The notes under the pieces were generated by a model. The model was not told where the DNA came from, made no database searches, and saw only the letters and a list, made by a program, of their open reading frames with translations. Positions 21,513-29,514 of a DNA stretch of 29,559 nucleotides are shown piece by piece. Position 1 is the stretch's first letter, and each line of letters opens with the position of its first letter. The position numbers were made by a program, and so were the translations under genes. The DNA is from an uncultured Prevotella sp. Its GTDB lineage: Bacteria > Bacteroidota > Bacteroidia > Bacteroidales > Bacteroidaceae. The stretch covers positions 1 through 29,559 of the forward strand of contig CAKZVT010000053.1 in assembly GCA_937922435.1 (NCBI GenBank), written 5' to 3'.

Positions 21513-23426
21513 ATGGAAGCAGCGACAAGTGAATTTAATATCCTGAACAGCATAAAATACCCTGCCGACCTTAGAAAGCTGAAAGTGGAACAGCTCCCGG
21601 AGTTGTGCCGCGAACTGCGCGACGACATACTGAAGGAGCTTTCGGTCAACCCCGGCCACATGGCTTCGAGCATGGGGACGATTGAGCTTACCGTGGCGTT
21701 GCACTACGTCTACAATACGCCCGACGACCGCCTGGTGTGGGACGTAGGCCACCAGGCTTACGGACACAAAATACTCACGGGGCGCAAAGACCGCTTCTGC
21801 ACCAACCGCAAGCTGCACGGCATCATGCCGTTCCCCTCGCCCCTTGAGAGCGAATACGACTCGTTTGTTTGCGGACACGCCTCCAATTCCATCTCGGCAG
21901 CCCTCGGCATGGCCGTGGCCGCAAAGAAGACGGGTCACGGCGACAGGCACGTAGTAGCCATAATAGGCGACGGCGCGATGAGCGGCGGACTGGCCTTCGA
22001 GGGGCTTAACAACGTTTCGACCACGCCAAACGACATGCTCATAGTGCTCAACGACAACAACATGAGCATAGACCGCAGCGTGGGCGGACTGAAGCAGGCA
22101 CTGCTGCGCCTTAACACCAACGAGACGTACAACCGCATGAGGTTCAAAGCCTCGCGCTGGCTCAACTCGAAAGGCTATCTCAACGACGACCGCCGCAAGG
22201 GCATCATCCGCCTGAACAACGCGCTGAAGTCGGCCATCAGCCACCAGCAAAACATATTCGAGGGCTTGAATATCAGGTATTTCGGCCCGTTCGACGGCCA
22301 CAACGTAGTTGAGCTTGTGCGCGTGTTGCGCCAGCTTAGGGACATGAAAGGCCCCAAGCTGCTCCATCTGCACACCATAAAAGGCCACGGATACACCCCT
22401 GCCGAGAAAGACCCTACCACGTGGCACGCGCCCGGATGCTTCGACATCGACGACGGGGAGCGCATCGTCAGTGACGAGGTCGGCACGCCGCCGAAGTTCC
22501 AGGACGTATTCGGCGAGACGCTCTTGGAGCTTGCCAAGGCCAACGGGCGCATCGTGGGAGTGACCCCGGCCATGCCCACGGGATGCTCGATGAACATCAT
22601 GATGAAGGCCATGCCCGACCGCACGTTCGACGTTGGCATAGCCGAAGGCCACGCCGTGACCTTCTCGGCAGGCATGGCTAAGGACGGCCTGCTGCCCTTC
22701 TGCAACATATACAGTTCGTTCGCGCAGCGCGCCTACGACAACATCATACACGACGTAGCCATACTGCGCCTGCCCGTAGTGCTCTGCCTCGACCGCGCCG
22801 GACTGGTGGGCGAGGACGGGGCGACCCATCACGGGGCGTTCGACATTGCCGCCCTGCGCCCCATACCCAACCTTACCATCGCCTCGCCAATGGACGAGCA
22901 CGAGCTGCGCAACCTGATGTACACCGCCCAGTTGGACGGACAGGGGCCGTTCGTAATCCGCTATCCGCGCGGACGCGGCGTGCTCACAGACTGGCGCAAC
23001 CCGTTCGAGGAAATCAAGGTGGGCACGGGCCGCCGCCTGAAACAAGGCAAGCAGGTGGCCGTGCTGACCGTAGGCCCTATAGGGAACGCCGCCGCCGAGG
23101 CCATCGCCAAGGCCGAGGCAGCTGTAAGCGGCCTCGAAGTGGCTCATTACGACATGCGTTTCATCAAGCCGATGGACGAGAGCCTGCTCCTTGAAATAGG
23201 CAAGCGGTATGGCAGCATAGTTACAGTGGAAGACGGAGTACGCTCGGGCGGCTTCGGTTCGGCCGTGCTTGAGTGGATGGCCGACCACGGGTTCTCGCCC
23301 AAAGTGACACGCCTCGGCCTGCCCGACGCGTTCGTAGAGCACGGCACTGTGGAGCAGTTGCGGCGCATCACGGGCATCGACACCGATTCAATCGCCGCCG
23401 CCATAACCAAGGCGGCTTGCGTCTGA
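21513..23426 (+). CDS. dxs: 1-deoxy-D-xylulose-5-phosphate synthase
   Basis: This thiamine-diphosphate enzyme joins pyruvate and glyceraldehyde 3-phosphate, the first step of the MEP isoprenoid pathway. At 637 residues it has full family length. Key parts are NPGHMASSMGTIELT (46-60, with catalytic H49), VWDVGHQAYGHKILTGR (75-91), the diphosphate/metal motif GDGAMSGG (152-159) with DNNMS (181-185), LHLHTIKGHGYTPAE, and the transketolase-like pyrimidine domain with GIAEGHAVTFSAG and DRAGLVGEDGATHHG. The C-terminal transketolase domain contains FVIRYPRG and VTVEDGVRSGGFGSAV. It begins a plus-strand run with trkA 38 nt downstream, which suggests co-transcription. Confidence 0.97.
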   Translation: MEAATSEFNILNSIKYPADLRKLKVEQLPELCRELRDDILKELSVNPGHMASSMGTIELTVALHYVYNTPDDRLVWDVGHQAYGHKILTGRKDRFCTNRKLHGIMPFPSPLESEYDSFVCGHASNSISAALGMAVAAKKTGHGDRHVVAIIGDGAMSGGLAFEGLNNVSTTPNDMLIVLNDNNMSIDRSVGGLKQALLRLNTNETYNRMRFKASRWLNSKGYLNDDRRKGIIRLNNALKSAISHQQNIFEGLNIRYFGPFDGHNVVELVRVLRQLRDMKGPKLLHLHTIKGHGYTPAEKDPTTWHAPGCFDIDDGERIVSDEVGTPPKFQDVFGETLLELAKANGRIVGVTPAMPTGCSMNIMMKAMPDRTFDVGIAEGHAVTFSAGMAKDGLLPFCNIYSSFAQRAYDNIIHDVAILRLPVVLCLDRAGLVGEDGATHHGAFDIAALRPIPNLTIASPMDEHELRNLMYTAQLDGQGPFVIRYPRGRGVLTDWRNPFEEIKVGTGRRLKQGKQVAVLTVGPIGNAAAEAIAKAEAAVSGLEVAHYDMRFIKPMDESLLLEIGKRYGSIVTVEDGVRSGGFGSAVLEWMADHGFSPKVTRLGLPDAFVEHGTVEQLRRITGIDTDSIAAAITKAACV

Positions 23427-23464
23427 AACAGCTTCATGACAGCAAACAACATAAGGAAGACTAC

Positions 23465-24808
23465 ATGAAAATCATCATTGCAGGGGCTTACGCCATAGGA
23501 ACACACCTTGCCAAGCTCCTATCACGCAACGACCAGGACATCGTCCTGATAGACGAGGACGAGGAAAGGCTGGCCGGCATCAGCGGCGACTACGACCTGA
23601 TGACCGTGCACGCGTCGCCTTCGAGCATACAGGCGTTGAAGGACGCCGGCACGGGTCACGCCGACCTGTACATCGGCGTTACGCCCGACGAGAACATGAA
23701 CATGAACAGCTGCATCCTCGCCAAGGGCCTCGGGGCGAAACGTACGGTGGCAAAGGTGAACAACTACGAGTTCATGAACCCGGAACTGAAGGACTTTTTC
23801 GCCAACATCGGCATCGACTCGCTCATCTATCCCGAAAACCTTGCAGCGCAGGACATCGTCAACGGCCTGAAGATGAGCTGGGTGCGCCAGCGCTGGGACG
23901 TGCACGGCGGCGCGCTAATCATGCTCGGCATCAAGCTGAGGGAGACGTGCGAAATACTGAACGAGCCGCTGAAAGACCTCTGCAAGCCCGAGTCGCCATA
24001 CCACATCGTGGCCGTAAAGCGCGGCGAAGACACCATAATACCGCGCGGTGACGACGTGCTCAAAATCTATGACATGGCCTACTTCATGACAACTCGCAAC
24101 TACATACCTTATATAAGGAAAATAGTAGGCAAGGAACATTACGTCGACGTGAAGAATGTCATGGTGATGGGCGGCGGCAACACGGCCATAAGGGCGGCCA
24201 AGATGATACCCGAGTACATGGGAGTGAAGGTTATCGAGGCCGACGAACACCGCTGCGAGCAAATCAACGAGCAGGTGGACACCGACCGCGTGATGGTAAT
24301 CAACGGCGACGGACGCGACATTCCGCTGCTCGTAGAGGAAGGTGTCAAGAACACGCAAGCCTTTGTCGCGCTTACGGGCAACGCCGAAACGAACATTCTG
24401 GCGTGTCTTACGGCCAAGCGCCTCGGCGTGCGCAAGACCATCGCTATGGTCGAGAACATGGACTATGTGAAGATGGCCGAGAGCCTTGACATAGGCACCA
24501 TCATCAACAAGAAGGCCATCGCGGCCAGCCACATATACCAGATGATGCTCGATTCCGACGTGAAGAACACCCGTTTCCTTATGACAGCTAACGCCGATGT
24601 GGCGGAGTTTACAGCGCAGGAAGGCTCTAAAGTCACTAAGAAAAAAGTGTTCGAGCTTGGCCTTCCGCACGGAGTCACCATCGGAGGGCTTGTACGCGGC
24701 GGCGAGGGACACCTCGTATCGGGAGGCTCGCAAATCGAGGCAGGCGACATAGTGGTGGTGTTCTGTCACAACATCAACATGTCGAAGATTGAAAAATACT
24801 TCATCTAA
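23465..24808 (+). CDS. trkA: Trk potassium uptake regulatory protein TrkA
   Basis: This cytoplasmic nucleotide-binding subunit gates the TrkH channel. The 447 residues form two RCK halves: the first Rossmann domain from MKIIIAGAYAIGTHLAKLLS with the acidic strand end VLIDEDEERL, and the second from VKNVMVMGGGNTAIRAAKMI with IEADEHRCEQI. Each is followed by a TrkA-C domain (for example the C-terminal GLPHGVTIGGLVRGGEGHLV). The ATG at 23465 gives the family N-terminus; the frame stays open far upstream into dxs, but that part is not homologous. In both Rossmann loops a glycine of GxGxxG is replaced (GAYAIG, GGGNTA). trkH follows after 9 nt, clearly in the same operon. Confidence 0.95.
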   Translation: MKIIIAGAYAIGTHLAKLLSRNDQDIVLIDEDEERLAGISGDYDLMTVHASPSSIQALKDAGTGHADLYIGVTPDENMNMNSCILAKGLGAKRTVAKVNNYEFMNPELKDFFANIGIDSLIYPENLAAQDIVNGLKMSWVRQRWDVHGGALIMLGIKLRETCEILNEPLKDLCKPESPYHIVAVKRGEDTIIPRGDDVLKIYDMAYFMTTRNYIPYIRKIVGKEHYVDVKNVMVMGGGNTAIRAAKMIPEYMGVKVIEADEHRCEQINEQVDTDRVMVINGDGRDIPLLVEEGVKNTQAFVALTGNAETNILACLTAKRLGVRKTIAMVENMDYVKMAESLDIGTIINKKAIAASHIYQMMLDSDVKNTRFLMTANADVAEFTAQEGSKVTKKKVFELGLPHGVTIGGLVRGGEGHLVSGGSQIEAGDIVVVFCHNINMSKIEKYFI

Positions 24809-24817
24809 GCCACGGCA

Positions 24818-26275
24818 ATGGTAAACTTCAAAATCATATACAAGGTCATCGGCTCGCTTCTGTTCATAGAGGCAATCATGATGTTGGGCTGCCTTGCCGT
24901 GTCTATATATTACCGCGACGACGACATTCCGGCGTTCCTCATCACCATAGCGGTGACCTTGCTGGCGGCAATCGGATTGAAATACAAGGGCTACGGGGCT
25001 GAAAACAGCCTCGGTAGGAGGGAGGCTTACCTGCTGGTAACGCTCATCTGGCTCATCTTCAGTGCGCTCGGTGCGCTGCCGTTCGTCATCAGCGGCTACC
25101 TTACAAGCTATACCGACGCCTTCTTCGAGACTATGTCGGGCTTCACAACGACGGGCGCAACCATCATCGACGACGTTGAGGCTCTGCCTCACGGACTGCT
25201 GTTCTGGCGGTCGCTGACCCACTGGATAGGCGGATTGGGCATCATGTTCTTCACCATCGCCATACTTCCCTCGCTTGTCGGGGGTAGCGTCAAGGTGTTC
25301 TCCGCCGAGGCCACAGGCCCCATAAAGAGCAAGATGCACCCACGACTAAGCACCACCGCCAAGTGGATTTGGGGCATATACCTGCTCATTACGGCATCGT
25401 GCGCGGCGTGCTTTTGGCTCTTCGGCATGGGATTTTTCGACAGTATAAACTATTCCATGTCGATAGCTGCGACGGGAGGGTTCTCCACCCATAACGCCAG
25501 CATGGCCTTTTTCGACTCTGCTGCGATAGATTATACCGCGGCAATATTCATGATTTTGTCGGGCGTAAACTTCTCCTTGCTTTATCTTCTGCTCCTGAAA
25601 GGAAAGGTAAAGGATTTCGTCAAGGACGCGGAACTGCGCTTTTACCTTGGCGTAATATCGATTTCCACGCTGTTCATAACGTACATGCTGGTTACGCGCA
25701 GCGGCATATCGGTGGCCGATTCGTTCCGTTATGCGCTGTTCCAGGTAAGCTCTTTCATTTCGACCACCGGCCTTTTCAACACCGATGCCGGGCTGTGGCC
25801 TCACTTTACGTGGGTCATCCTTACGGTGTGCATGGTGTTCGGCTCGTGCGCCGGGAGCACAAGCGGCGGTATAAAGTGCATCCGCGGTGCGATGCTTGTG
25901 CGCGTAATACGCAACGAGTTCAAGCATCTGCTGCATCCAAGGGCGGTCATTCCCGTGAAACTTAACGGCACTATAATCCCCCACCAGGCGCAGGCTACGC
26001 TGCTGGTGTTCCTCGCCCTGTACGGCATATCGTGCCTTGCGGCGTTCTTCTGTTTCCAGCTTATGGGCATAGAGAGCACCAACGCCATAACGATAGCCAT
26101 AAGCAGCGCGAGCAATGTTGGTCCTGCGCTGGGCGCGGACATCGGCCCTACGATGTCGTGGAGCACGCTGCCGATGGCCGCAAAGTGGATTTGTTCGGCG
26201 CTGATGCTGATGGGCCGTCTCGAGTTCTTCAGCGTCCTGGTGCTTTTCATGCCGTCGTTCTGGAAAGAGAACTGA
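24818..26275 (+). CDS. trkH: Trk/Ktr potassium uptake channel subunit TrkH
   Basis: This 485-residue inner-membrane protein of the TrkH/KtrB superfamily moves potassium into the cell. Four pore repeats are visible by their filter segments: SGFTTTGATI, SIAATGGFSTHN, SSFISTTGLFNTD and SSASNVGPALG. Each has a filter glycine between membrane segments, and the first two transmembrane helices sit at the N-terminus (IIYKVIGSLLFIEAIMMLG). The regulator TrkA is encoded 9 nt upstream, so the pair should form a complete system. The start at 24818 is the first ATG after trkA and gives the expected N-terminus. Confidence 0.96.
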   Translation: MVNFKIIYKVIGSLLFIEAIMMLGCLAVSIYYRDDDIPAFLITIAVTLLAAIGLKYKGYGAENSLGRREAYLLVTLIWLIFSALGALPFVISGYLTSYTDAFFETMSGFTTTGATIIDDVEALPHGLLFWRSLTHWIGGLGIMFFTIAILPSLVGGSVKVFSAEATGPIKSKMHPRLSTTAKWIWGIYLLITASCAACFWLFGMGFFDSINYSMSIAATGGFSTHNASMAFFDSAAIDYTAAIFMILSGVNFSLLYLLLLKGKVKDFVKDAELRFYLGVISISTLFITYMLVTRSGISVADSFRYALFQVSSFISTTGLFNTDAGLWPHFTWVILTVCMVFGSCAGSTSGGIKCIRGAMLVRVIRNEFKHLLHPRAVIPVKLNGTIIPHQAQATLLVFLALYGISCLAAFFCFQLMGIESTNAITIAISSASNVGPALGADIGPTMSWSTLPMAAKWICSALMLMGRLEFFSVLVLFMPSFWKEN

Positions 26276-26325
26276 CGTTTTCATGCGTTAATCTATCAAC
26301 CTAATTATAACATAACATCAACATC

Positions 26326-27291
26326 ATGGAGCCTATAAAATTCAAACCAATCCTCAAGCAGACGCTTTGGGGCGGTGAAAAAATCGTGAAGTTCAAGGGT
26401 ATAGACGGCCACTGCGGCGAGCAAATCGGTGAAAGCTGGGAGCTGTCGGGCGTTGCCGGCAACGAGAGTGTTGCCGCAAACGGCGAGTATGAAGGGCGCA
26501 AGCTGCCTGAAATAGTGGCCGCGCTGAAAGAGAAACTTGTCGGAGCTGACAATTACAGCCGCTTCGGCGACACGTTCCCCCTGCTCATTAAGTTCATCGA
26601 CGCCAAGCAGGACTTGTCAATCCAGGTGCATCCCGACGACGAGCGTGCGCAGAAATACGGACTGAAAAACGGCAAGACGGAGATGTGGTACATCATGGAT
26701 TCAGACGAGGACGCGAGCCTCCGTTGCGGCATGAAGGCCAAGATAACGCCTGAAAGGTACAAGGAGATGGTGGCAGACGGCACAATCTGCGACGCCATTG
26801 CCGAATACCCGGTGAAGTCGGGCGACTGTTTCTTCATCCCGGCAGGGCGCATACACAGCATAGGCAAGGGCTGTTTCCTGGCTGAAATACAGCAGACATC
26901 GGACGCTACGTACCGCATCTACGACTTCAACCGCCGCGACAAGGACGGCAACCTGCGCGAACTGCATACCGAGAAGGCCGCCGAGTGCATCGACTACAGC
27001 GTGCTGCCCGACTACAGGACGGAGTATGCGGCCAAGAAAAACGAGGGCGTCTCGCTCGTACACAGTCCATTCTTCAACACCGCCGTGTACGACCTTGACG
27101 AGCCTATGACGCTCGACTACAGCGAGCTTGACAGCTTCGTAGTGCTTATAGGCATAAAAGGAGAGGGCCGCCTGACCGACAACGAGGGCAACACCGTCAC
27201 CCTGCGTGGCGGCGAAACGGTGCTTGTGCCGGCAACGACAAGCACGCTCAACGTAAGCGGCAACATAAAGTTCCTTGAGACATACGTGTGA
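26326..27291 (+). CDS. manA: Mannose-6-phosphate isomerase, class I
   Basis: This zinc enzyme interconverts mannose 6-phosphate and fructose 6-phosphate, supplying mannose for glycan precursors or taking mannose into glycolysis. The 321-residue length matches the short (Bacillus/Bacteroides) class I form. Zinc ligands fit Q100 and H102 (SIQVHPDDE), E119 (GKTEMWYI) and H177 (IPAGRIHSIGKG). AEIQQTSDATYRIYDFNRRD is the conserved substrate-loop motif. The N-terminal KPILKQTLWGGEKI is also typical. It lies 50 nt after trkH, and a perfect heptad hairpin follows its stop codon. Confidence 0.95.
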   Translation: MEPIKFKPILKQTLWGGEKIVKFKGIDGHCGEQIGESWELSGVAGNESVAANGEYEGRKLPEIVAALKEKLVGADNYSRFGDTFPLLIKFIDAKQDLSIQVHPDDERAQKYGLKNGKTEMWYIMDSDEDASLRCGMKAKITPERYKEMVADGTICDAIAEYPVKSGDCFFIPAGRIHSIGKGCFLAEIQQTSDATYRIYDFNRRDKDGNLRELHTEKAAECIDYSVLPDYRTEYAAKKNEGVSLVHSPFFNTAVYDLDEPMTLDYSELDSFVVLIGIKGEGRLTDNEGNTVTLRGGETVLVPATTSTLNVSGNIKFLETYV

Positions 27292-27294
27292 GTG

Positions 27295-27374
27295 AATTAA
27301 GAATTAAGAGTTAAGAATTAAGAAAATATCCATTGCCAATAGCTTTCTTAATTCTTAACTCTTAATTCTTAATT
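27295..27374. terminator. Perfect 31-bp hairpin made of 7-nt units, bidirectional terminator candidate
   Basis: The plus-strand arm 27295-27325 is the array AATTAAG, AATTAAG, AGTTAAG, AATTAAG, AAA. Its exact reverse complement is 27344-27374, around an 18-nt loop. It separates the convergent manA and DUF4435 genes and is AT-rich on both strands. The right arm includes the last codons and stop of the DUF4435 gene. Confidence 0.8.
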
Positions 27375-28360
27375 TCCAAAAACCTTTCCAAGTCATTGCG
27401 CATCTGCATGAACTGTGCCGATGCCGTGTATCCGTTGTTCTTCTTCAGCATCTGCTCGACATCCTGGATTGAGTGGGAATAGCACGACAGTTCGTTGTGC
27501 ATCTGTGTCGAGTGTACCGCCTGCCGCCGTATTTCGGCTTCGCGTTCGCGTATCAGCATGCCGCACACCTTGTTCATAATGGGCAGCACGATTTTGTCGA
27601 ACAGGTGGTGTCCCTGTATGTACAGGTAAGTCTCCTCCGGCTTTACGCCGAGCTGTACAAGTTCGCAATACAGTTTCTGGTAACTCTGTTTCGCCTCCGG
27701 GTGCATGCGGTTGAGGTATTTCACCTTGCGCATCACCTTTCCCCTGATGTTTTCGAGTGCGTCGTTCGGGCGGCTTACGTTGAAGCCGCCAAGCTCGATT
27801 ACGCGGTTGAAGTCGGTTATTGTGAACTGTCCGTACACGCCGTGGCGGTAGTGCCATATAGACCATACGAACAGGGGGTACACCGCCGTGCTGAACTGTG
27901 AGAGGAAACGTTGCAGGTCGAAGACGTTGTGGTCGTTGAGCGTCACCATCACGCAGACGTTGTGCAGCGACGGCGCGTAGCATTGCAGGTTCTCGATGGA
28001 GTAGGCGTAAGTGTGCAGGATATAAGGGTTTGAGATGATTTCGCGCGACGTTTCCGACGCTCCCTGCATCAGGTAGTCGTAGTCCGCGTCGACGCAGGCC
28101 AGCATGTCGGTGCCCGTCTTGCCGTAGAGCAGGCTCATCAGCGCGGAGCGTTTGCCGCGCTCCAGCGTGCGGTGCGACGGCAGCATCACCTCGAAGTAGC
28201 GCGTCTCGTCCTCGTACAGCGAGAACAGCGTGCGCCAGAACAGTATGTCGTCGTAGCTTTCGACGTAGGCCACAATCCTGCGCCGCGCATTCTTCGGCTT
28301 CAGGCTGTTGGCTGCCGCGACGTATTGCGAGCTTATGTTGTCGGTAAGTCTTTTGCCCAT
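27362..28360 (-). CDS. DUF4435 domain protein (TOPRIM-like), partner of the upstream ATPase
   Basis: This 332-residue protein has the DUF4435 pattern. The first conserved block is IVAYVESYDDILFWRTLF (29-46, E34), the second LACVDADYDYLM (87-98, D91, D93, D95), and the third the YSIENLQCY block (120-128). An early glutamate with a later DxD is what a TOPRIM metal-binding nuclease site looks like. In the PARIS anti-phage system the toxin AriB is a DUF4435/TOPRIM protein paired with an ATPase. Here the gene follows such an ATPase after 28 nt on the same strand. Nuclease activity is inferred only. It could instead be a chromosomal housekeeping pair. The last residues (IKN and stop) are encoded by the heptad hairpin arm. 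Confidence 0.82.
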   Translation of the reverse strand: MGKRLTDNISSQYVAAANSLKPKNARRRIVAYVESYDDILFWRTLFSLYEDETRYFEVMLPSHRTLERGKRSALMSLLYGKTGTDMLACVDADYDYLMQGASETSREIISNPYILHTYAYSIENLQCYAPSLHNVCVMVTLNDHNVFDLQRFLSQFSTAVYPLFVWSIWHYRHGVYGQFTITDFNRVIELGGFNVSRPNDALENIRGKVMRKVKYLNRMHPEAKQSYQKLYCELVQLGVKPEETYLYIQGHHLFDKIVLPIMNKVCGMLIREREAEIRRQAVHSTQMHNELSCYSHSIQDVEQMLKKNNGYTASAQFMQMRNDLERFLEIKN

Positions 28361-28388
28361 GCTTCACCCTCCGTAGGCTGCCGTCCGT

Positions 28389-29210
28389 CTATATGTTGTC
28401 CGTAATGTCGCTCACCTCGGTTATCCTGTCAATCCATCCGTTCATCACCACGGCCGGGGAGTGGGTGGCGAGGATAACCTGCACGTTGGGGTTGAGCTGC
28501 ACTATCAGGTCGATGAGCCGTTTCTGCCACTCTACGTGCAGGCTTACTTCAGGCTCGTCCATGAAGAGCACGTAGGGCTGGTTGTCCTCCACGAGCACGG
28601 TCAGCAGTATGGCGAGCATCTGCTTCTCGCCGCTCGACAGCTGGTAGGGGTACAGCGTCTCGCCGATTTGCGAGAAGCGTATTTCGTTCTCGTTGCGTAT
28701 GATGGTCTTGCCCGTGTCCGAGAAGAGGTCGTCGAGCATGTCCTGGAACATTCGCTTGGGTTCCGACACGGCCTGCGCCCTTTCCGCCGCCCCGTCGCCG
28801 CCTGCCTGGAGTATGGCTATTATGCGGTTGCCGATGTTCACCTGGTAGTCGAGGTACTTGCGTTGCAGCTTGAACAGTTGCAGGTCAAGCTCGGTCACGA
28901 GGTTCATCCCGATGTCGGCCACCAGTTCCGACTGTATGAGCGGTCGGTCGAACGAGCGTATGAGGTCGTAGCGTATGTGCGTCGCGCCTTCGGGGTTTAC
29001 CTTCATGTGTACGCCCTTCATCATGTGGTTCACGATGTCGCCCTGCGGCCCTATGCTGCGCACGAGCTTGTTTATTATGGTGCTCTTGCCTGCTCCGTTG
29101 GTTCCGCTAAGTATGTTCACCTTGCGGTCGAGGCTCCATGTCACGTGCCGTCGTCCGCTCCACAGCGACTCTATTTCGACGCTTTCTATGTAATCGGCGT
29201 ATTTCTGCAT
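28389..29210 (-). CDS. Compact ABC/RecF-type AAA ATPase, first gene of the DUF4435 operon
   Basis: This 273-residue protein contains one ABC-type ATPase domain. Walker A GTNGAGKST is at 36-44, the ABC signature LSSGEKQMLAIL at 191-202, Walker B VLFMDEPEVSLH at 214-225 with catalytic glutamate, and the switch histidine ATHSPAVV at H250. The stretch 60-185 is a short insertion where SMC/Rad50-like members carry long coiled coils. This layout fits the AAA_21/AAA_15 class found in defence and OLD-like systems. It has its own promoter and the DUF4435 gene lies 28 nt downstream. The PARIS ATPase AriA is, as I remember it, clearly larger, so this would be a minimal or distant relative. Function unproven. 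Confidence 0.87.
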   Translation of the reverse strand: MQKYADYIESVEIESLWSGRRHVTWSLDRKVNILSGTNGAGKSTIINKLVRSIGPQGDIVNHMMKGVHMKVNPEGATHIRYDLIRSFDRPLIQSELVADIGMNLVTELDLQLFKLQRKYLDYQVNIGNRIIAILQAGGDGAAERAQAVSEPKRMFQDMLDDLFSDTGKTIIRNENEIRFSQIGETLYPYQLSSGEKQMLAILLTVLVEDNQPYVLFMDEPEVSLHVEWQKRLIDLIVQLNPNVQVILATHSPAVVMNGWIDRITEVSDITDNI

Positions 29211-29238
29211 AAGTGTACGTTAAGGTGTAAGGTTTTGG

Positions 29239-29270
29239 CAAATGTAGTCATTATTCGTGAAACGGTGAAA
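29239..29270 (-). promoter_or_regulatory. Promoter of the ATPase-DUF4435 operon
   Basis: On the minus strand TTTC (plus 29267-29270) is followed after 20 bp by TACATTTG (plus 29239-29246), matching TAnnTTTG exactly and the -33 box with one mismatch, the same form as at dxs. The leader would be about 22 nt before the ATG at 29210. Confidence 0.65.
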
Positions 29271-29383
29271 CGTAGAGCGTAAAAAATGGTTAACCGCCGG
29301 GCGGTTGCCTGCTTTGCGGCGGCCGTGACGTGGCTGCGCATGCGCCGCCAAGCCGCCGTTTGCGTCGGCATTTTGCACCCTTC

Positions 29384-29514
29384 TGTAACCAGCTGATAAT
29401 CAGCGGCTTTGCAAAAGGCCGTCTTTTGCAGGCCAAAAGACGGCCTTTTACGTTGCAATTGACGGCCTTTTGGAAGGCGAAAGACCGCCTTTCACTGTTC
29501 ATCCGCAGTTCGGG
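29384..29514 (+). repeat. AAAGGCCGTCTTT-family repeat, copy 5, with 5' mini-stem
   Basis: TGTAAC is followed by mini-stem CTGA-TAA-TCAG, GCGGCTTTG, then GCAAAAGGCCGTCTTTTGC, the inverted arm CAAAAGACGGCCTTTT, GTTGCAATT, and a second inverted arm GACGGCCTTTTGGAAGG. It runs into GTTCATCCGCA like the copy at 20987. Between 29247 and 29383 only a small palindrome is seen (AACCGCC-G-GGCGGTT, 29292-29306); I see no gene there. Confidence 0.85.

Noticed and set aside
21468..23342. 624-residue open frame opposite dxs
   Set aside because: Its sequence is the low-complexity shadow of dxs (rich in H, V, A, R), with no family match and no promoter or start context. dxs is clearly the real gene.
23273..23464. 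N-terminal extension of trkA into dxs
   Set aside because: The extension is the dxs 3' end read in another frame. The family N-terminus starts at 23465.
23915..25339. 474-residue frame opposite trkA-trkH
   Set aside because: It spans the boundary of two well-supported genes and has no domain; a shadow.
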